Position numbers and translations under genes: made by a program
In this document: one piece after another, positions 9,645 to 20,708 of the stretch
Position numbering within the stretch: position 1 is the first letter of the stretch
Layout of the letters: each line of letters begins with the position of its first letter
Origin: Tridacna crocea
Lineage: Eukaryota; Mollusca; Bivalvia; Cardiida; Cardiidae
DNA: 64,000 bases
Direction: 5' to 3'
NCBI GenBank assembly: GCA_943736015.1
Contig: OX031065.1
Span: 51,624,992-51,688,991 of the forward strand
Notes under the pieces: generated by a model
Seen by the model: the letters and a program-made list of their open reading frames with translations, nothing else
The model's database searches: none
What the model was told of the DNA's origin: nothing

Positions 9645-10983
9645 ACTTGTATGGCAGTTTCTAAGGATAAGGTAAGCCACACCCCAAACATGGACTGCTA
9701 GGTGGAGGTCAACTAGGAGATGCTACATACCAAATATCAAAGCTCTGACCCTTCTAGTTTCAGAGAATTTTTTTTTAATTTTTCCTTCTTTGTTCCTAAG
9801 TTTCAAACTTGTGCCCCTGGGGGTGGGGCCAGTTTTGACCCAAGGGGCATCATATGAACAATCTCCGCTAGGAGATGCTACATTCCAAATATCAAAGCTC
9901 TATGCCTTCTAGTTTCAGAGAAGAAGAATTTTAAAGTTTTCCTTCTTTGTTCCTATGTTTCATACTTGTGACCCCCGGGGCGGGGCCAGTTTTGACCCCA
10001 GGGACATCATATGAACAATCTTGTTAGAGGTCCTCTAGCAGATGCTACATACCAAATATCAAAGCTCTGCGCCTTCTAGTTTCAGAGAAGTAGAATTTTG
10101 AAGTTTTCCTTCTTTGTTCCTATATTTCAAACTTGTTACCCCCGGGGCAGGGCCGGTTTTGACCCAAGGGGCATCATATGAACAATCTTGGTAGACATCC
10201 ACTAGGAGATACTACATACCAAATATCAAAGCTCTACGCCATCTAGTTTCAGAGAAGTAGAATTTTGAAGTTTTCCTTCTTTGTTCCTATATTTCAAACT
10301 TGTTACCCCTGGGGCGGGGCCAGTTTTGACCCAAGGGGCATCATATGAACAATCTTGGTAGACATCCACTAGGAGATACTACATACCAAATATCAAAGCT
10401 CAACACCATCTAGTTTCAGAGAAGTAGAATTTTGAAGTTTTCCTTCTTTGTTCCTTTGTTTCAAACTTGTGACCCCAGGGCGGGGCCAGTTTTGACCCCA
10501 GGGGCATCATATGAAAAATCTTGGTAGAGGTCTACTAGGAGATGTTACATACCAAATATCAAAGCTCTACACCTTCTAGTTTCAGACAACAAGATTTTTA
10601 AAGTTTTCCTTCTCTGTTCTTAAGTTTCAAACTTGTGACCCCCGGGGCGGGGCCAGATTTGACCCCAGGGGCATGATATGAACACTCTTGGTAGAGGTCT
10701 ACTAGGAGATGCTGCATACCAAATATCAAAACTCTAGGCCATCTTGTTTCAGAGAAGATGATTTCCAAAGATTTTGCTATTTTTTTCCTTTTGGTTGCTC
10801 AATCTCTTGAAAAACTTTGGTAGAGCTTCACCCAAGGAACATCCCTGCCAAGTTTCATCAAGATTGGCCCTGTGATTTAGGAGGAGAAGACGTTTAAAGA
10901 AATTGTGGATGATGGACGACACACGACGGACATTGGGCGATCACAAAAGCTTACCATGAGCACTTCGTGCTCCGGCATGCTAA
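9645..10983 (+). mobile_element. Non-autonomous Helitron-like element with seven ~167-bp tandem units
   Basis: The tandem units are marked by CAAATATCAAAGCTCT at about 9731, 9886, 10053, 10220, 10387, 10553 and 10720, with spacings of about 155 then 166-167. The 3' end has a 15-nt hairpin GAGCACTTCGTGCTC (10958-10972), a short spacer and then CTAA at 10980-10983. That matches the Helitron 3' rule of a hairpin shortly before CTRR. The 5' boundary near 9645 is a guess. There is no helicase ORF, so the element is non-autonomous. Confidence 0.65.
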
Positions 10984-11333
10984 AAGGATTAGGGCAAAAG
11001 AGGCTGGTTAAATATCATTATCTGACATTGGCATTTTAACAGAATTCATATCCATGTAGTCATTGTTTTTGTAGCTGATTAAAGTTTGAGGACTGATGTT
11101 TGTGTAAGGTCCACATGTAATTCAAATCAAATTTTGTTCTTAATCACCAGGAACTCTGTATATATTGATTTGTGAAACAGTCTTACTAGATTTACTTGAA
11201 ATATTGTCTCAGGAAAATAGCTCTTCAGGAAAGAAAATCAAGGATAAAATCCAAGTAATTCACTTATCAGGACCAATGTAGCACTGGAGAAGAATCAAGG
11301 GAAATAACTGAAGAATGGTCCTCATTGCAAAAA

Positions 11334-12200
11334 AAAAAACTAGAATAACTATCGCTAAAGGTGATAAATACCCCCGCCCCTATATTTCATGTCACAGGGG
11401 CAATAACTCATCAATTCTTCATAGAATTTTCCACAAAAGTTGCGTCTTGCACATCTACAACTCCTAATGAACACTTCTGCCAAGTTTAAAGTGAATCAGA
11501 CAGAAAATGTAGGAGTTGTCCAGACAAGCATTTTTCAGTCAAATCAGGGGCAATAACTCAGTAATTCTTGATGGAATTTACACAAAATTTGCATCTTGCA
11601 CATCTACAACTCCAAATGGACACTTCTGCCAAGTTTAAAGCGCATCAGACTAAAATTGTAGGAGTTGTCCATACAAGCATTTTCAAGTCAAATAAGGGGC
11701 AATAACTCAGTAATTCCTGATGAAATTTTCACAAAATTTGCATCTTGCACATCTACAACTCGAAATGGACACTTCTGCCAAGTATAAAGCGAATCAGACT
11801 GAAATTGTAGGAGGACTTGTCTGGACAAGCATTTTAAATGTGAATCAGGGGCAATAATTCATTAATTCTTCATAGAATTTTCAGGAAAGTTGCGTCTTGC
11901 ACATCTACTACTCCTAATGAACACTAATGCCAAGTTTAAAGTGAATCAGACAGAAAATGTAGGAGGAGTTGTCCGGACAAGTATTTTCAAGTCAAATCAG
12001 GGGCAATAACTCAGTAATTCTTGATGGAATTTTCACAAAATTTGCGTCTTGCACATCTACAGCTCCTAATGAAAACTTCTGCCAAGTATCAAGCGAATTG
12101 GACTGAACCTGTAGGAGGAGTTGTCTGGACAAGATTTTGCAGACGACAGGCTGATTCCAGTATACCCCCCCACAAACTTCGTTTCCGGGGGTTTAAATAG
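11334..12200 (+). mobile_element. Non-autonomous element with five ~151-bp tandem units
   Basis: GGGGCAATAACTCA recurs at 11396, 11547, 11696, 11848 and 12000 (period 149-152). Each unit continues with GCATCTTGCACATCTACAAC and a GAATCAGAC..TGTAGGAG block. A distal inverted repeat ACCCCCCC..GGGGGT follows at 12165-12194. The class is uncertain: Helitron-like by architecture, but no clear CTRR end was found. Confidence 0.5.
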
Positions 12201-12295
12201 AGAGCAAATAATTCAAAATGACAACACCAACAATGGTCAGGCTTCACAGAAGTCCAGCCCGACCACTGGAAGCAATGACACTCCAATTAAGTGCT

Positions 12296-12522
12296 GAACT
12301 CTTTACCAAACGAAAAATTTCAGACTGGTCCAAATTGAAAGCATATGCAGAGGACACACTAAAGGTAGCCATTAGGATAAAATTTGTTCTCGACAGGATA
12401 GAAAACATTGTTGGAAAAGAAGAAAATGCTGTTTACCAGCATTTTCTTATTTTCCAACATTGTTTTCAAAAGCCTTCTTCCTCTGGGTCATTAAAAGTCT
12501 GGATTGTGTGGTAAAGGGTTAA
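12296..12522 (-). mobile_element. TTAA hairpin MITE, family A
   Basis: ACTCTTTACC to GGTAAAGGGTTAA; the tip reads GCTGTTTACCAGC with one mismatch. The outer TTAA is preserved at the right only. Confidence 0.85.
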
Positions 12523-12908
12523 GTTTGTACTATAAGTTGATGCAACTAGAAGTTAAACTTGAACACTGATATATACATAGATTATTTTACATTGAGGGAA
12601 ACTACAGTGCGGAAAATATACTGGCAAGAGACCTGGAATATGCGACTTGAATGATATACTTATGTAAAACAACATTCCGCAAAAAACACAGCAAAAAATC
12701 ATAAAAACAACCAGCCAACTTCAACCATAATTTTATTCAGTTCTTTCGTATCAAAAAACAAAACAGTTTTAAATAAAAAATATTTTAAAAACAAAACTAT
12801 GAACAATTACACCTCCTTATCATCTAGAATCATGTCATGATTATATCAGATTTCAAATGAATTTTTGATGTACACAAACATTCATACACAGATACAGATC
12901 TGCACAAG

Positions 12909-13097
12909 AGTCTTTACCAAACAAACAAAAAATATATTTGACTTATCTAAATTCAAGGCATTAGCAGACCACAAAATGAATGTGGCTAAAATGTTTTTCC
13001 TTGTCTTTGATATGGTAGAAACATTGTGGGTAAATGAGAAAATGCTGGAAAAGCCCCAGGGTCATTTAGGGATAATATCCTTTGGTAAAGGGCCAAA
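12909..13097 (-). repeat. Family A MITE relic lacking the second hairpin arm
   Basis: GTCTTTACCAAACAAAC, AAATTCAAGGCATTAGCAGA and GTAGAAACATTGTGGGTAAA, then a jump to GGTAAAGGGCC. The second hairpin arm has been deleted. Confidence 0.65.
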
Positions 13098-14336
13098 TCT
13101 TTGTTTGTTTTCCCAGTCATTATCTCAGTACGGGGGACAATATATACATGTACAGGATATTTGCTTTTTACTGTGAAAGATCACAATTTATTTCATCAAG
13201 TGAACAATATTGGTTACATTTTTTCTTGCAGCTGCGCCACTCATGAAAATATTACCAATGGTATTCACTCAAATAAAGTTCGATCTTTCACCGAAAAAAG
13301 ACAAGTATCCTCTATTTATCCTACAAGCTTTTTGAACTTACTAAACAAAACCGTAAAGAATGAGAGGATAAGCACCATTTACACCTACCAGTACATTCAA
13401 CTGAATGTCTATTACAATAATAATTTTGAAAAGAATTTTAATAACATGATCTTTGGTTTGAATATACATTTACAAAGTAAAGACACATGACACTATCCTT
13501 GGAACCCAGATTTGAAGCATTACGTTACTCTCCATGCATCTAATCCTGGGAAAATTGACTGGCAAATCGTCATTTTTTATGGATATTCATTTGGGCCGGG
13601 AGTACCAAAATCACTTTTAAATGCTTCTCGATCATGGTGACGCCAGATTTAAAGTATCCCTAAGCTTGAGTTTGCAACGAACATTGTGAATGGGTATCAA
13701 CAAGCAAAAAATAGCAATGATGGCTTACTTGTGATAAAAAGAGTTAAATTTTTCTCAAAGAAAAACTAAAATCACCAATCAAAATGCTTCCTGAACAATT
13801 AATGAGAACTAGAAAATGCCAGCAAAATAACCCAGGATTGATTACAGAATGAATCGAAACTGGGTCACCGAGGATGAAATGACACTAGCATTTTCTGAGA
13901 TGAAGACCAACATTCTCTCCTCTCTCTCTCGCAAAAAAAAAACATTAACAAGTTCCAAAGCAAATGTCATAATAACATTGGCATTTTATGAAATGAAGAT
14001 TTTCTCTCTCTTGCAAAAAAAAAATTAGAAAGTCATGTGAACATTGTGCTCTTGAACCGCAACATATTTTATAACACTGGTGTATAAGATTAACTTGGTG
14101 TAAACAAAAAGCACGATGATCTATGAAATGGGAACTTTATGCATTTACAAAAAGTATCAACCCATGGCAGCTTGCGTAGGCTAACATGAGCTGAAACATG
14201 AGCTATTTATAGATTTTCTACATGTCAAAGGAATATTCTACCCCCAATCCAAGGCAGTTATCAGACTGAATGGATTTTTGTGGATCCCTAATGTGAGGAC
14301 ATGCTTGATAATGATATAATGCTATCTAGACATGTA
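13098..14336. other. MITE-poor stretch, possible 3' end of the transporter gene
   Basis: No repeat copies are recognised between two MITE-rich regions. A minus-strand AATAAA occurs further down at 12732-12737, so this could be terminal exon plus 3' UTR of the SLC7 gene. The evidence is positional only. Confidence 0.25.
13577..13626 (-). CDS. Candidate last coding exon of the SLC7A9-like gene
   Basis: After the exon at 24526-24694 one base of a codon is carried over. An acceptor ..GATCGAG at 13627-13628 would continue in phase as (G)AA GCA TTT.. and read EAFKSDFGTPGPNEYP and stop. A second frame over the same DNA (VTMIEKHLKVILVLP..) resembles the amphipathic C-terminal helix of b(0,+)AT better but does not fit the phase. 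The polypyrimidine tract is weak. Both readings are guesses; an RNA read across the junction would settle it. Confidence 0.18.
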
Positions 14337-14565
14337 TTAACCCATTACCACACAATCCCTACTTTTGATGACCCTGAGAAAGTAGCCTTAGGAAAACATT
14401 GTGGGAAAAGGAGAAAATGCTGGTGACCAGCATTTTCTCCTTTTCCCACAATGTTTTCTACCCTTCACAAAATAAGTTTCAAATTTTCAGTCACTTTTAT
14501 TTTGTCGTCTGCAAATGCATTTGATTTGGACAGACCTCAAATTTGGTCGTTTGTTAATGAGTTGA
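14337..14565 (+). mobile_element. TTAA hairpin MITE, family A
   Basis: TTAACCCATTACCACACAATCC to GTTAATGAGTTGA (terminal TTAA mutated). The palindrome tip is GCTGGTGACCAGC, perfectly paired. Confidence 0.9.
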
Positions 14566-14587
14566 CTCTGTCAAACAATCCTTGTGA

Positions 14588-14740
14588 TTACCTCTTTCCC
14601 AAATAACAAAATTTTAGACGTGTCCAAATTGAAAGCATTTGCAGACAAGAAAATAAATGTGACTGATAAATTGAAATTTTGTTCTGGAAAGGGTAGAAAA
14701 CATTGTGGGAAAGGGTGGAAAATGCAGGGTACCTGTCTCA
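14588..14740 (-). repeat. Truncated family A MITE
   Basis: Only the right-end half is present (AAATAACAAAATTTTAGACG .. GGTAGAAAACATTGTGGGAA), stopping in the first hairpin arm. Confidence 0.75.
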
Positions 14741-14912
14741 ACATTTGTGTCACATTCGATTTGAATTCTGCATATGCTTAATTTTCAGATACATGCCTGA
14801 AAAAGAACAACTAGTTAACAGTACAACTTAACAGTTAACTCTACCTGTAAAGACTACAACAACTTCTTGCATAGCTAACAGGTTTTGATGCAACACTCTT
14901 ATAAAAAGCACT

Positions 14913-15140
14913 TGACCCTTTACCAGACAACAAATTCTTGGACTGGTCCAAATAGAGAGAATTTGCAGACGACAAAATTAATTTGATTGAAAAGTTAAAA
15001 TTTGCTATGGGAAGAGTAGAAAACATTGTGGGAAAAGGAGAAAATGCTGGTTACCAGCATTTTCTCCTTTTCCTACAATGTTTTCTACAGCCATCTCTTT
15101 CAGGGTCATCCAAAGTTGTCATTGTAAGGTAAAGGGTTAA
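14913..15140 (-). mobile_element. TTAA hairpin MITE, family A
   Basis: ACCCTTTACCAGAC to GGTAAAGGGTTAA with a perfect GCTGGTTACCAGC tip. Confidence 0.9.
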
Positions 15141-15498
15141 ACAGTAAACATTGCATGAATAGCAACACCACCTCATACAATACAGCCTAACAAGTCATTA
15201 ACATTTTACCACCAGTTGTGCAGCTGTCAATCATTGACTGATTGATTGTATGGCGTTAAAAGCCATTTGCAACATTATTTAAGTTATACTGCGGCAGCCA
15301 GTGCACCTATCCATGCTTTCCTAGAGTCTCATTTACCAGTACTCTGAATAATTTTCTTTCCAAGCCACTGGCTGCTTTCCAACATAACAATCATCAAAAC
15401 AATGGTCAGCAGAGGAAGAGGAATGATTCTTGTAGCAATGATCATCATCAATCCTTGGAAAGAAATTCATGTGAAAATAGGTGTGTCATTGTGACCAA
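15141..15498. other. Spacer with a diverged dispersed repeat
   Basis: TTTCCAAGCCACTGGCTGCTTTCC near 15358-15381 has diverged relatives near 45067 and 53190 in this window. That argues that this block is repeat DNA rather than an exon. Confidence 0.4.
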
Positions 15499-15727
15499 TT
15501 AATCCATTACAAAACAACAACATTTTAGGCTTGTCTAAATTGAAAGCATTTGCAGATGACGACATAAGAGTAACTGAAAATTTGAAATTTGTTTTGTAAA
15601 GGATGGAAAACATTGTGGGAAAAGGAGAAAATGTTGGTTACCAGCATTTTCTCCTTTTCCCACAATGTTTTCCAACAGCTTCTTAGTGGGGGTCGTCAAA
15701 AGTAGGGATTGTGTGGTAATGGATTAA
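15499..15727 (-). mobile_element. TTAA hairpin MITE, family A
   Basis: TTAATCCATTAC to GGTAATGGATTAA. Both terminal TTAA are intact and the tip is GTTGGTTACCAGC. Confidence 0.92.
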
Positions 15728-15902
15728 AATTATTTCTTGCTTTGCCAGAATGTTTTGAAAAATTATCTGCTAGATGATGAACAAAGGAATAGGAGGCAAC
15801 ATGTTAAGAATGTAACATACAGCAAACTCTTATAAAACATACACTATAGCAGATACAATATTATGCATATATTTGAGTCCTGCTCTCTGGAAAAAAAGGG
15901 GT

Positions 15903-16134
15903 TTAACTCTTTAACAAAAAAAAAGAAAATTTTGGACTTGTCCAAATTGAGCGCATCTGCAGATGACAAAATTAAAGTGACTTAAAATTTGAAATTTGTT
16001 TTGTGAAGGAGAGAAAACATTGTGGGAAAAGGAGAAAATGCTGGTTACCAGCATTTTCTCCTTTTCCCACAATGTTTTCTAAAAGCCTCTTTCCCAGGGG
16101 GGTCAAAAGTAGGGATTGTGTGGTAATGGGTTAA
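15903..16134 (-). mobile_element. TTAA hairpin MITE, family A, with perfect 34-bp hairpin arms
   Basis: Arms 16012-16045 and 16047-16080 are exact complements around one unpaired base. The right TTAA (16131-16134) is also the left TTAA of the next copy. Confidence 0.93.
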
Positions 16135-16471
16135 CTCTTTACCAAAATGAGAAAATTTTGGATTTGTCCAAATTGAAAGCGTTTGCATACGACAAAGTAA
16201 ATGTGAATCAAAAATTGAATTTTGACTTCGAAAGGGCTGAAAACATCACGGGAAAAGGAGAAAATGTTGGTTACCAGCATTGTCTTCTTTTCCCACAATG
16301 TTTTTAAAAACATACATAATTAAAAATTGAATTTTGACTTTGGAAGGGCTGAAAACATTGTGGGAAAAGGAGAAAATGCTGGTTACCAGCATTTTCTCCT
16401 TTTCCCACGATGTTTTTAAAACCTTTCCTTTCCGAGTCATTAAAAGTGAAGATTGTGTGGTAAAGAGTCAA
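16131..16471 (-). mobile_element. Family A MITE with two hairpins (internal duplication)
   Basis: One pair of outer ends encloses two palindromes, 16245-16311 and 16351-16418. Each is preceded by the same AAAATTGAATTTTGACTT..GGGCTGAAAACAT block. The left end shares its TTAA with the copy at 15903; the right end has mutated to GAGTCAA. Confidence 0.9.
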
Positions 16472-16569
16472 TGCATCTGCAAAAAGTATCAACCCATGTT
16501 GACAGCCTAATCAGCTAGTGCATGCCGATATGAATTGAAATATTTTGCTATTGGTTAATTTGCTGCGAG

Positions 16570-16798
16570 TTAACCCTTTACTCCATAGATACTCATTTCT
16601 ACGTATTGCTTGTAGGAGCCTTTGGAAAACATTGTGGCGAAAGGTGAAATTGCTCGTGACGAGCAATTTCACCTTTTGCCACAATGTTTTCTACACTGTC
16701 AAAAGGTGTCATACACACATAAGAAATGGCTTCATCCTTGCTGTTGTTTAGGGTCAATTAGAGATACCATAGAAATGCCTTATGGGGTAAAGGGTTAA
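16570..16798 (+). mobile_element. TTAA hairpin MITE, family B
   Basis: TTAACCCTTTACTCCATAGA to TATGGGGTAAAGGGTTAA. Family B has its own arms (ATTTCTACG, AAAGGTGTCATA, GGTCAATTAGAGATACCATA) and palindrome GCGAAAGGTGAAATTGCTCG. The tip is GCTCGTGACGAGC. Confidence 0.93.
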
Positions 16799-17027
16799 AG
16801 GATAATTTTATCTCGAGATGCAGCAGGGTTGTTAGGCAAAATCGATTTTATGAATTATTTGACAGATTGCTTTAAACAATGCACCACAGACGAGCATCAA
16901 ACTGCCTTTTTCGCTAGAGAGCTGCTCTTTTCAAATTGCATGGTTTATCACAGTAAATAAGAACAGTATATTTCAAATTCATTAACATACAAAAACATGT
17001 ACAACATTTAACACTTCTGTAAGAAAT

Positions 17028-17299
17028 TTAACTCTTTAGCACACAACAGAACTTTAGACTTGTCCTAATTGTAAGTATTTGCAGATGACAATTTTAATGC
17101 CATTGCTTTGAATATATTGGCTATTGAAAATGGAGAAAACATTGTGGGTAAAGGAGAAAATGCTGCAAAAAAACCCCCAGCAATGTTTACCACCCTTTTA
17201 TACAGTCACATATCCAATCATTAAAGAAAGATATGAATTGTCATCTGCAGATGCTTTGAATTTGGACAAGTCAAAAATTTTGTTATTTTGCAGAGTTAA
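17028..17299. mobile_element. Family A MITE with right-type modules at both ends
   Basis: The left arm (TTAACTCTTTAGCACACAAC.. GACTTGTCCTAATTG.. GCAGATGACA) and the right arm (GCAGATGCTTTGAATTTGGA.. AATTTTGTTATTTTGCAGAG) are both the right-end module in inverted orientation. The central palindrome is damaged (GAAAATGCTGCAAAAAAACC). Confidence 0.75.
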
Positions 17300-17512
17300 C
17301 TCTTTACCAAACATTTAAATCTTAGACCTGTCCAAATTGAAAGCATTTGCAGACAAAAAGTAAATGTGACTCAAAAATTAAACCTTGACTTTAGAAGAGA
17401 AGAAAGCATTGTTGGAAATGGTTGCCAGCATTTTCTCTTTTTCCTACAATGTTTTTAGAAGGTGTCTTTCCTCTGGGTCGTAAAATCCAGGGCTAGTTTG
17501 GTAAAGGGTTAA
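17296..17512 (-). mobile_element. TTAA hairpin MITE, family A, adjoining the previous copy
   Basis: It shares TTAA 17296-17299 with the element before it and ends GGTAAAGGGTTAA. About 14 bases are lost from the first hairpin arm. Confidence 0.85.
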
Positions 17513-17804
17513 ACCATGGGATTGACTGGTGAGGGATCGATTCATACCTGATAAACAGACGTGCAACCTCACATGAAAAAGGACAAAAACATTCAACATC
17601 TATAAACTTTCATCTGTAATTTTCTTAGAAAAAGCACCTACAGATATCTATAGACAAAGATGTATCTGTTAGATCATTGAAAAATTCCTATTTGAACATA
17701 CATGTATAATACTTCTTGTATGGTTACAATGAAATGTGAGCCATTACATGATGAGCATGAGAAATCATCATATTATACACAAATTTTCTTTCATAATTAA
17801 CTTC

Positions 17805-18014
17805 TTAACTCTTTACTACACAATCCCGACTTTTAACAACCCTGAATAAGAAGCCTTCTGAAAACATTAAGGTAACCAGCATTTTCTCCTTTTCCCACAA
17901 TGTTTTCTTCCCTTCCGAAAACAAATTTCGAATTGTCAGTCACTTTTATCTTGTTGTCTGCAAATGTTTCCATTTTAGAGCAGCCTAAAATTTTGTAGTT
18001 TGGTAAAGAGTTAA
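17805..18014 (+). mobile_element. TTAA hairpin MITE, family A, hairpin arm deleted
   Basis: TTAACTCTTTACTACACAATCC to GGTAAAGAGTTAA. Most of the first arm of the palindrome is missing between GAAAACATTAAGG and TAACCAGCATTTTC. Confidence 0.88.
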
Positions 18015-18238
18015 CTCTTTACCACATGAAAAAATCTTAGAATGGTCCAAATTGAAAGCATTTGCAGATGACTACATAAAGGTGACTCAAAATATGGAAC
18101 TGGACTGTCGTAGAGTAGAAAACACTGTGGGAAAAGAGAAAATGCTGGTTACCAGCATTTTCTCCTTTTCCCACAGTGTTTTCAAAAGGCTACTTCCTCG
18201 GGGTCATTAAAACCATGGATTTTTTAGTAAAGGGTTAA
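18011..18238 (-). mobile_element. TTAA hairpin MITE, family A, adjoining the previous copy
   Basis: It shares TTAA 18011-18014 with the upstream copy, in opposite orientation, and ends AGTAAAGGGTTAA. Confidence 0.9.
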
Positions 18239-18469
18239 GCCCTTGCAACATAATCCTAAGTTTTAGGAAATGCTTTTTAGAATGCTTTTATGAACATTGT
18301 ACGAATTGAAGAAAACACTGGTAACCAATTTGTTTTTGTGAGGGTAGAAAACATTGTTGGAAAAATATGAAATGCTGGCTACCAGCTGTTTCTCCTTTTC
18401 CCATGAATGTTTTCAAAAGCATCTTCCTGCATGGATGTTAACTTATGAATATGAGGTAAAGGGTATGAA
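18235..18469. repeat. Family A MITE relic, third in a run
   Basis: It starts at the TTAA of the preceding copy (TTAAGCCCTTGCAAC). A decayed palindrome follows (GGAAAAATATGAAATGCTGG / TTTCTCCTTTTCCCATGAAT) and it ends GAGGTAAAGGGTA. Confidence 0.7.
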
Positions 18470-18525
18470 AACTATGGCAGAGCTGTCAATTCCCCCCCCC
18501 CCCCCCCCAAGTTCAAGCAAACATA

Positions 18526-18752
18526 TTAACACTTTACCACTCAATGCCGACTTCCGACACTCCTGGAAAAGAACCCTTTTGAAAACATCATGAAAAAAGA
18601 AAAAAATGCTAGTTACCAGCATTTTCTCCTTTTCCCACAGTGTTTTCTAGTTTATCAAAGAAAAATTACCCCATCTGAGCAACACTGAAATTGTCATCTG
18701 CAAAATGCTTTCAATTTAGACAAGGCTAAAATTTTGTCCTTTGGTAAAGGTT
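18526..18752 (+). mobile_element. TTAA hairpin MITE, family A
   Basis: TTAACACTTTACCACTCAATGC to TTTGGTAAAGG; the terminal TTAA is lost at the right. Confidence 0.85.
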
Positions 18753-19007
18753 GGAAGTTGAACTATGGCATTCTCACATACAAAACATCAATATTTCATG
18801 TAGAATAACTAGTCATCTATAAACTCTATCAGTCTTCAATCTATTAAATGTACACTAAACATATTTCTGTAATGGCTTGTTCACTGAGTAACCATAATGC
18901 TGTTAACAATTGAAGTGCACCAGGCATGAAAATGCACTTGTATGAAATAATGTACATATGAAATAACCCTGCTGGTTTACCAGGGGGTACACATGATTCC
19001 CTAGGTT

Positions 19008-19267
19008 TTAACCCTTTACCCCATAAGGCATTTCTATGGTTTCTCTAATTTTACCCTAAATAACAGCATGGATGAAGACGTTTCTTACGTGTATATGACA
19101 CTTTTTGATAGCATAGAAAACATAATGACACTTTTTGATAGCATAGAAAACATTGTGACAAAAGGTGAAATTGCTCGTCACGAGCAATTTCACCTTTTGC
19201 CACAATGTTTTCCAAAGGCTCCTAAAAGCAATGCATAGAAATGAGTATCTATGGAGTAAAGGGTTAA
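19008..19267 (-). mobile_element. TTAA hairpin MITE, family B, with 31-bp tandem duplication
   Basis: TTAACCCTTTACCCCATAAG to GAGTAAAGGGTTAA. The block TGACACTTTTTGATAGCATA..ACAT is duplicated in tandem just before the hairpin, lengthening the copy to 260 bp. The tip GCTCGTCACGAGC is perfect. Confidence 0.92.
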
Positions 19268-20197
19268 TGATCTAGTCTACTTTCAGATTCTTGAAGAAAT
19301 TCCTGGCAAAATGCATCATGATTACAGTTTTCATGTGAAGGTGTTTTTTTTCTGTATAGATAAGAAAAAAAAAAAGAGAACATAAAAGAAGAATTTAAGA
19401 TGTTTTTAATGATGATGATGATGACTGATAAACGTCAAAGCGTTGACCTTTAGGCAAAATCCAGTAGGATATTGCCACATGGTAGCTTTGCTCAACACTA
19501 TTCTTTGTGAGTAGAATATGACTCTTTTGTAGTAAAGATACATGTATATAAACAAATCTGTGATATTAAAGTAAGACCTGTGTAATGGAAAACAGCTATT
19601 TCCACTAAAATATCATCCTGCAAAATTAGCTATAATCAAAAGTGAGTATTATTGAACTACTTTCACCTTTTCATTTTTTAATGATATGTAAGGTATGTTG
19701 GGGGATGGCCACGACCCTCACATACCGATAGACGTGGCAATTAAAGCTTAAAAAAAAAAACTTTTCAGTTTTTCCATTTTTTCCTTCTTTGAATTATCAT
19801 TTATAAATCTATAACCACTATATTCTCAATTCAAAAAGAGATAATAATTACCTCCTTTTCAGAAAACAAACAAAAGTATCAAAAAATAATTTCAAGATAG
19901 ACATAAACGGAATTTCTGATCCATTAGAAATGTGCAAAAATATCATTTCCGCATAAATCCTTATTTATCCTGATTTATCAACTAATAAGAATTTTCACCG
20001 TAAGTGCATTACACAGGTCTTACCTGAATCTTAACTCTTTAACAAACTATTGGCAGCCTAATGGTTAACATTAACTTCAGGGTTTTTTTTAAAACTCTTC
20101 ACATCCAATAAAGACCAAGTTATTCCAAATACCAAATCACATAATAACTACGGTTGCTGACAACAGTAATTTCTATCCACTCAAAGGAGAAATTTTT
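19268..20197. other. No gene recognised
   Basis: AT-rich DNA with an ATG/GAT microsatellite near 19410-19425. No exon-like segment with flanking splice sites was found. Confidence 0.35.
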
Positions 20198-20386
20198 TGA
20201 CTCTTTACCAGACCACACAATTTTATGACATGAAATCATTTTACAGATGATACATCAAATGTGGCTCATTTGCAGGAATTTGTCTTTGAAAGAGTAAAAA
20301 CAATGTAGAGAGAAAGGAGAAAATGCTGGTTACAAACATTTTCTCATTTTCCCAAAATGTTTTTTTTAAATGAATTTTTATCCCCA

Positions 20387-20592
20387 TCTTACGAACGAAG
20401 TCCGTAACAAAGAAACAAATCAATAAATGCATGGCAGAAATAAGGATCGGAGCGGGATTCGAACTCCGAACTCCCGGACGCAAAGCCAATACCCTAACCA
20501 CTGAGCCAAAGAGATATCTCCCTGACGCAGTAGCCAGGTATTGTATTTAAATCGGGAGTATGCCATGCAGGAAGGAGTGGTCTCCCGTAACA
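20387..20592 (-). repeat. 3' LTR of the TRIM
   Basis: This 206-bp repeat is identical to 20709-20914. In minus orientation it runs from TGTTACGGGAGACC to TTCGTTCGTAAGA. It contains an ATTTAAAT box, an A box (20498-20508) and a B box (20455-20465). Confidence 0.85.
20455..20508 (-). promoter_or_regulatory. tRNA-like pol III internal promoter in the LTR
   Basis: The A box TGGCTCAGTGG is at 20508-20498 and the B box AGTTCGAATCC at 20465-20455, spaced as in a tRNA gene. The same pair recurs in the other LTR. It reads as a tRNA pseudogene head (GGCTCAGTGGTTAGGGTATT), not an intact tRNA, since no paired acceptor stem was found. Confidence 0.75.
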
Positions 20593-20690
20593 CACCCCCT
20601 CTTAAAGTCATCATTTATTGATGACTCAAAGCCTTATTAGGCAGGAAGTCCAATTTTGGACAACAAATGGGATTAATGGCTCAATGGCCA

Positions 20691-20708
20691 ATCCCGGACG
20701 AGCCCCCA
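20691..20708 (-). other. Primer-binding site, tRNA-Pro type
   Basis: On the minus strand TGGGGGCTCGTCCGGGAT lies immediately downstream of the 5' LTR. It has the TGG start required to pair with a tRNA CCA end. By recollection it equals the tRNA-Pro primer-binding site of gammaretroviruses; no database was consulted. Confidence 0.85.

Noticed and set aside
15380-15474. In-phase hydrophobic exon (LMMIIATRIIPLPLLTIVLM) between 13.6 and 24.5 kb
   Set aside because: Phase and splice sites would fit, but the block contains TTTCCAAGCCACTGGCTGC, which recurs in diverged form near 45067 and 53190, and the peptide does not resemble SLC7 C-termini.
20455-20508. A genuine tRNA gene
   Set aside because: Only A and B boxes and tRNA-like spacing are present; no paired acceptor stem was found, and the copy is duplicated inside LTRs.
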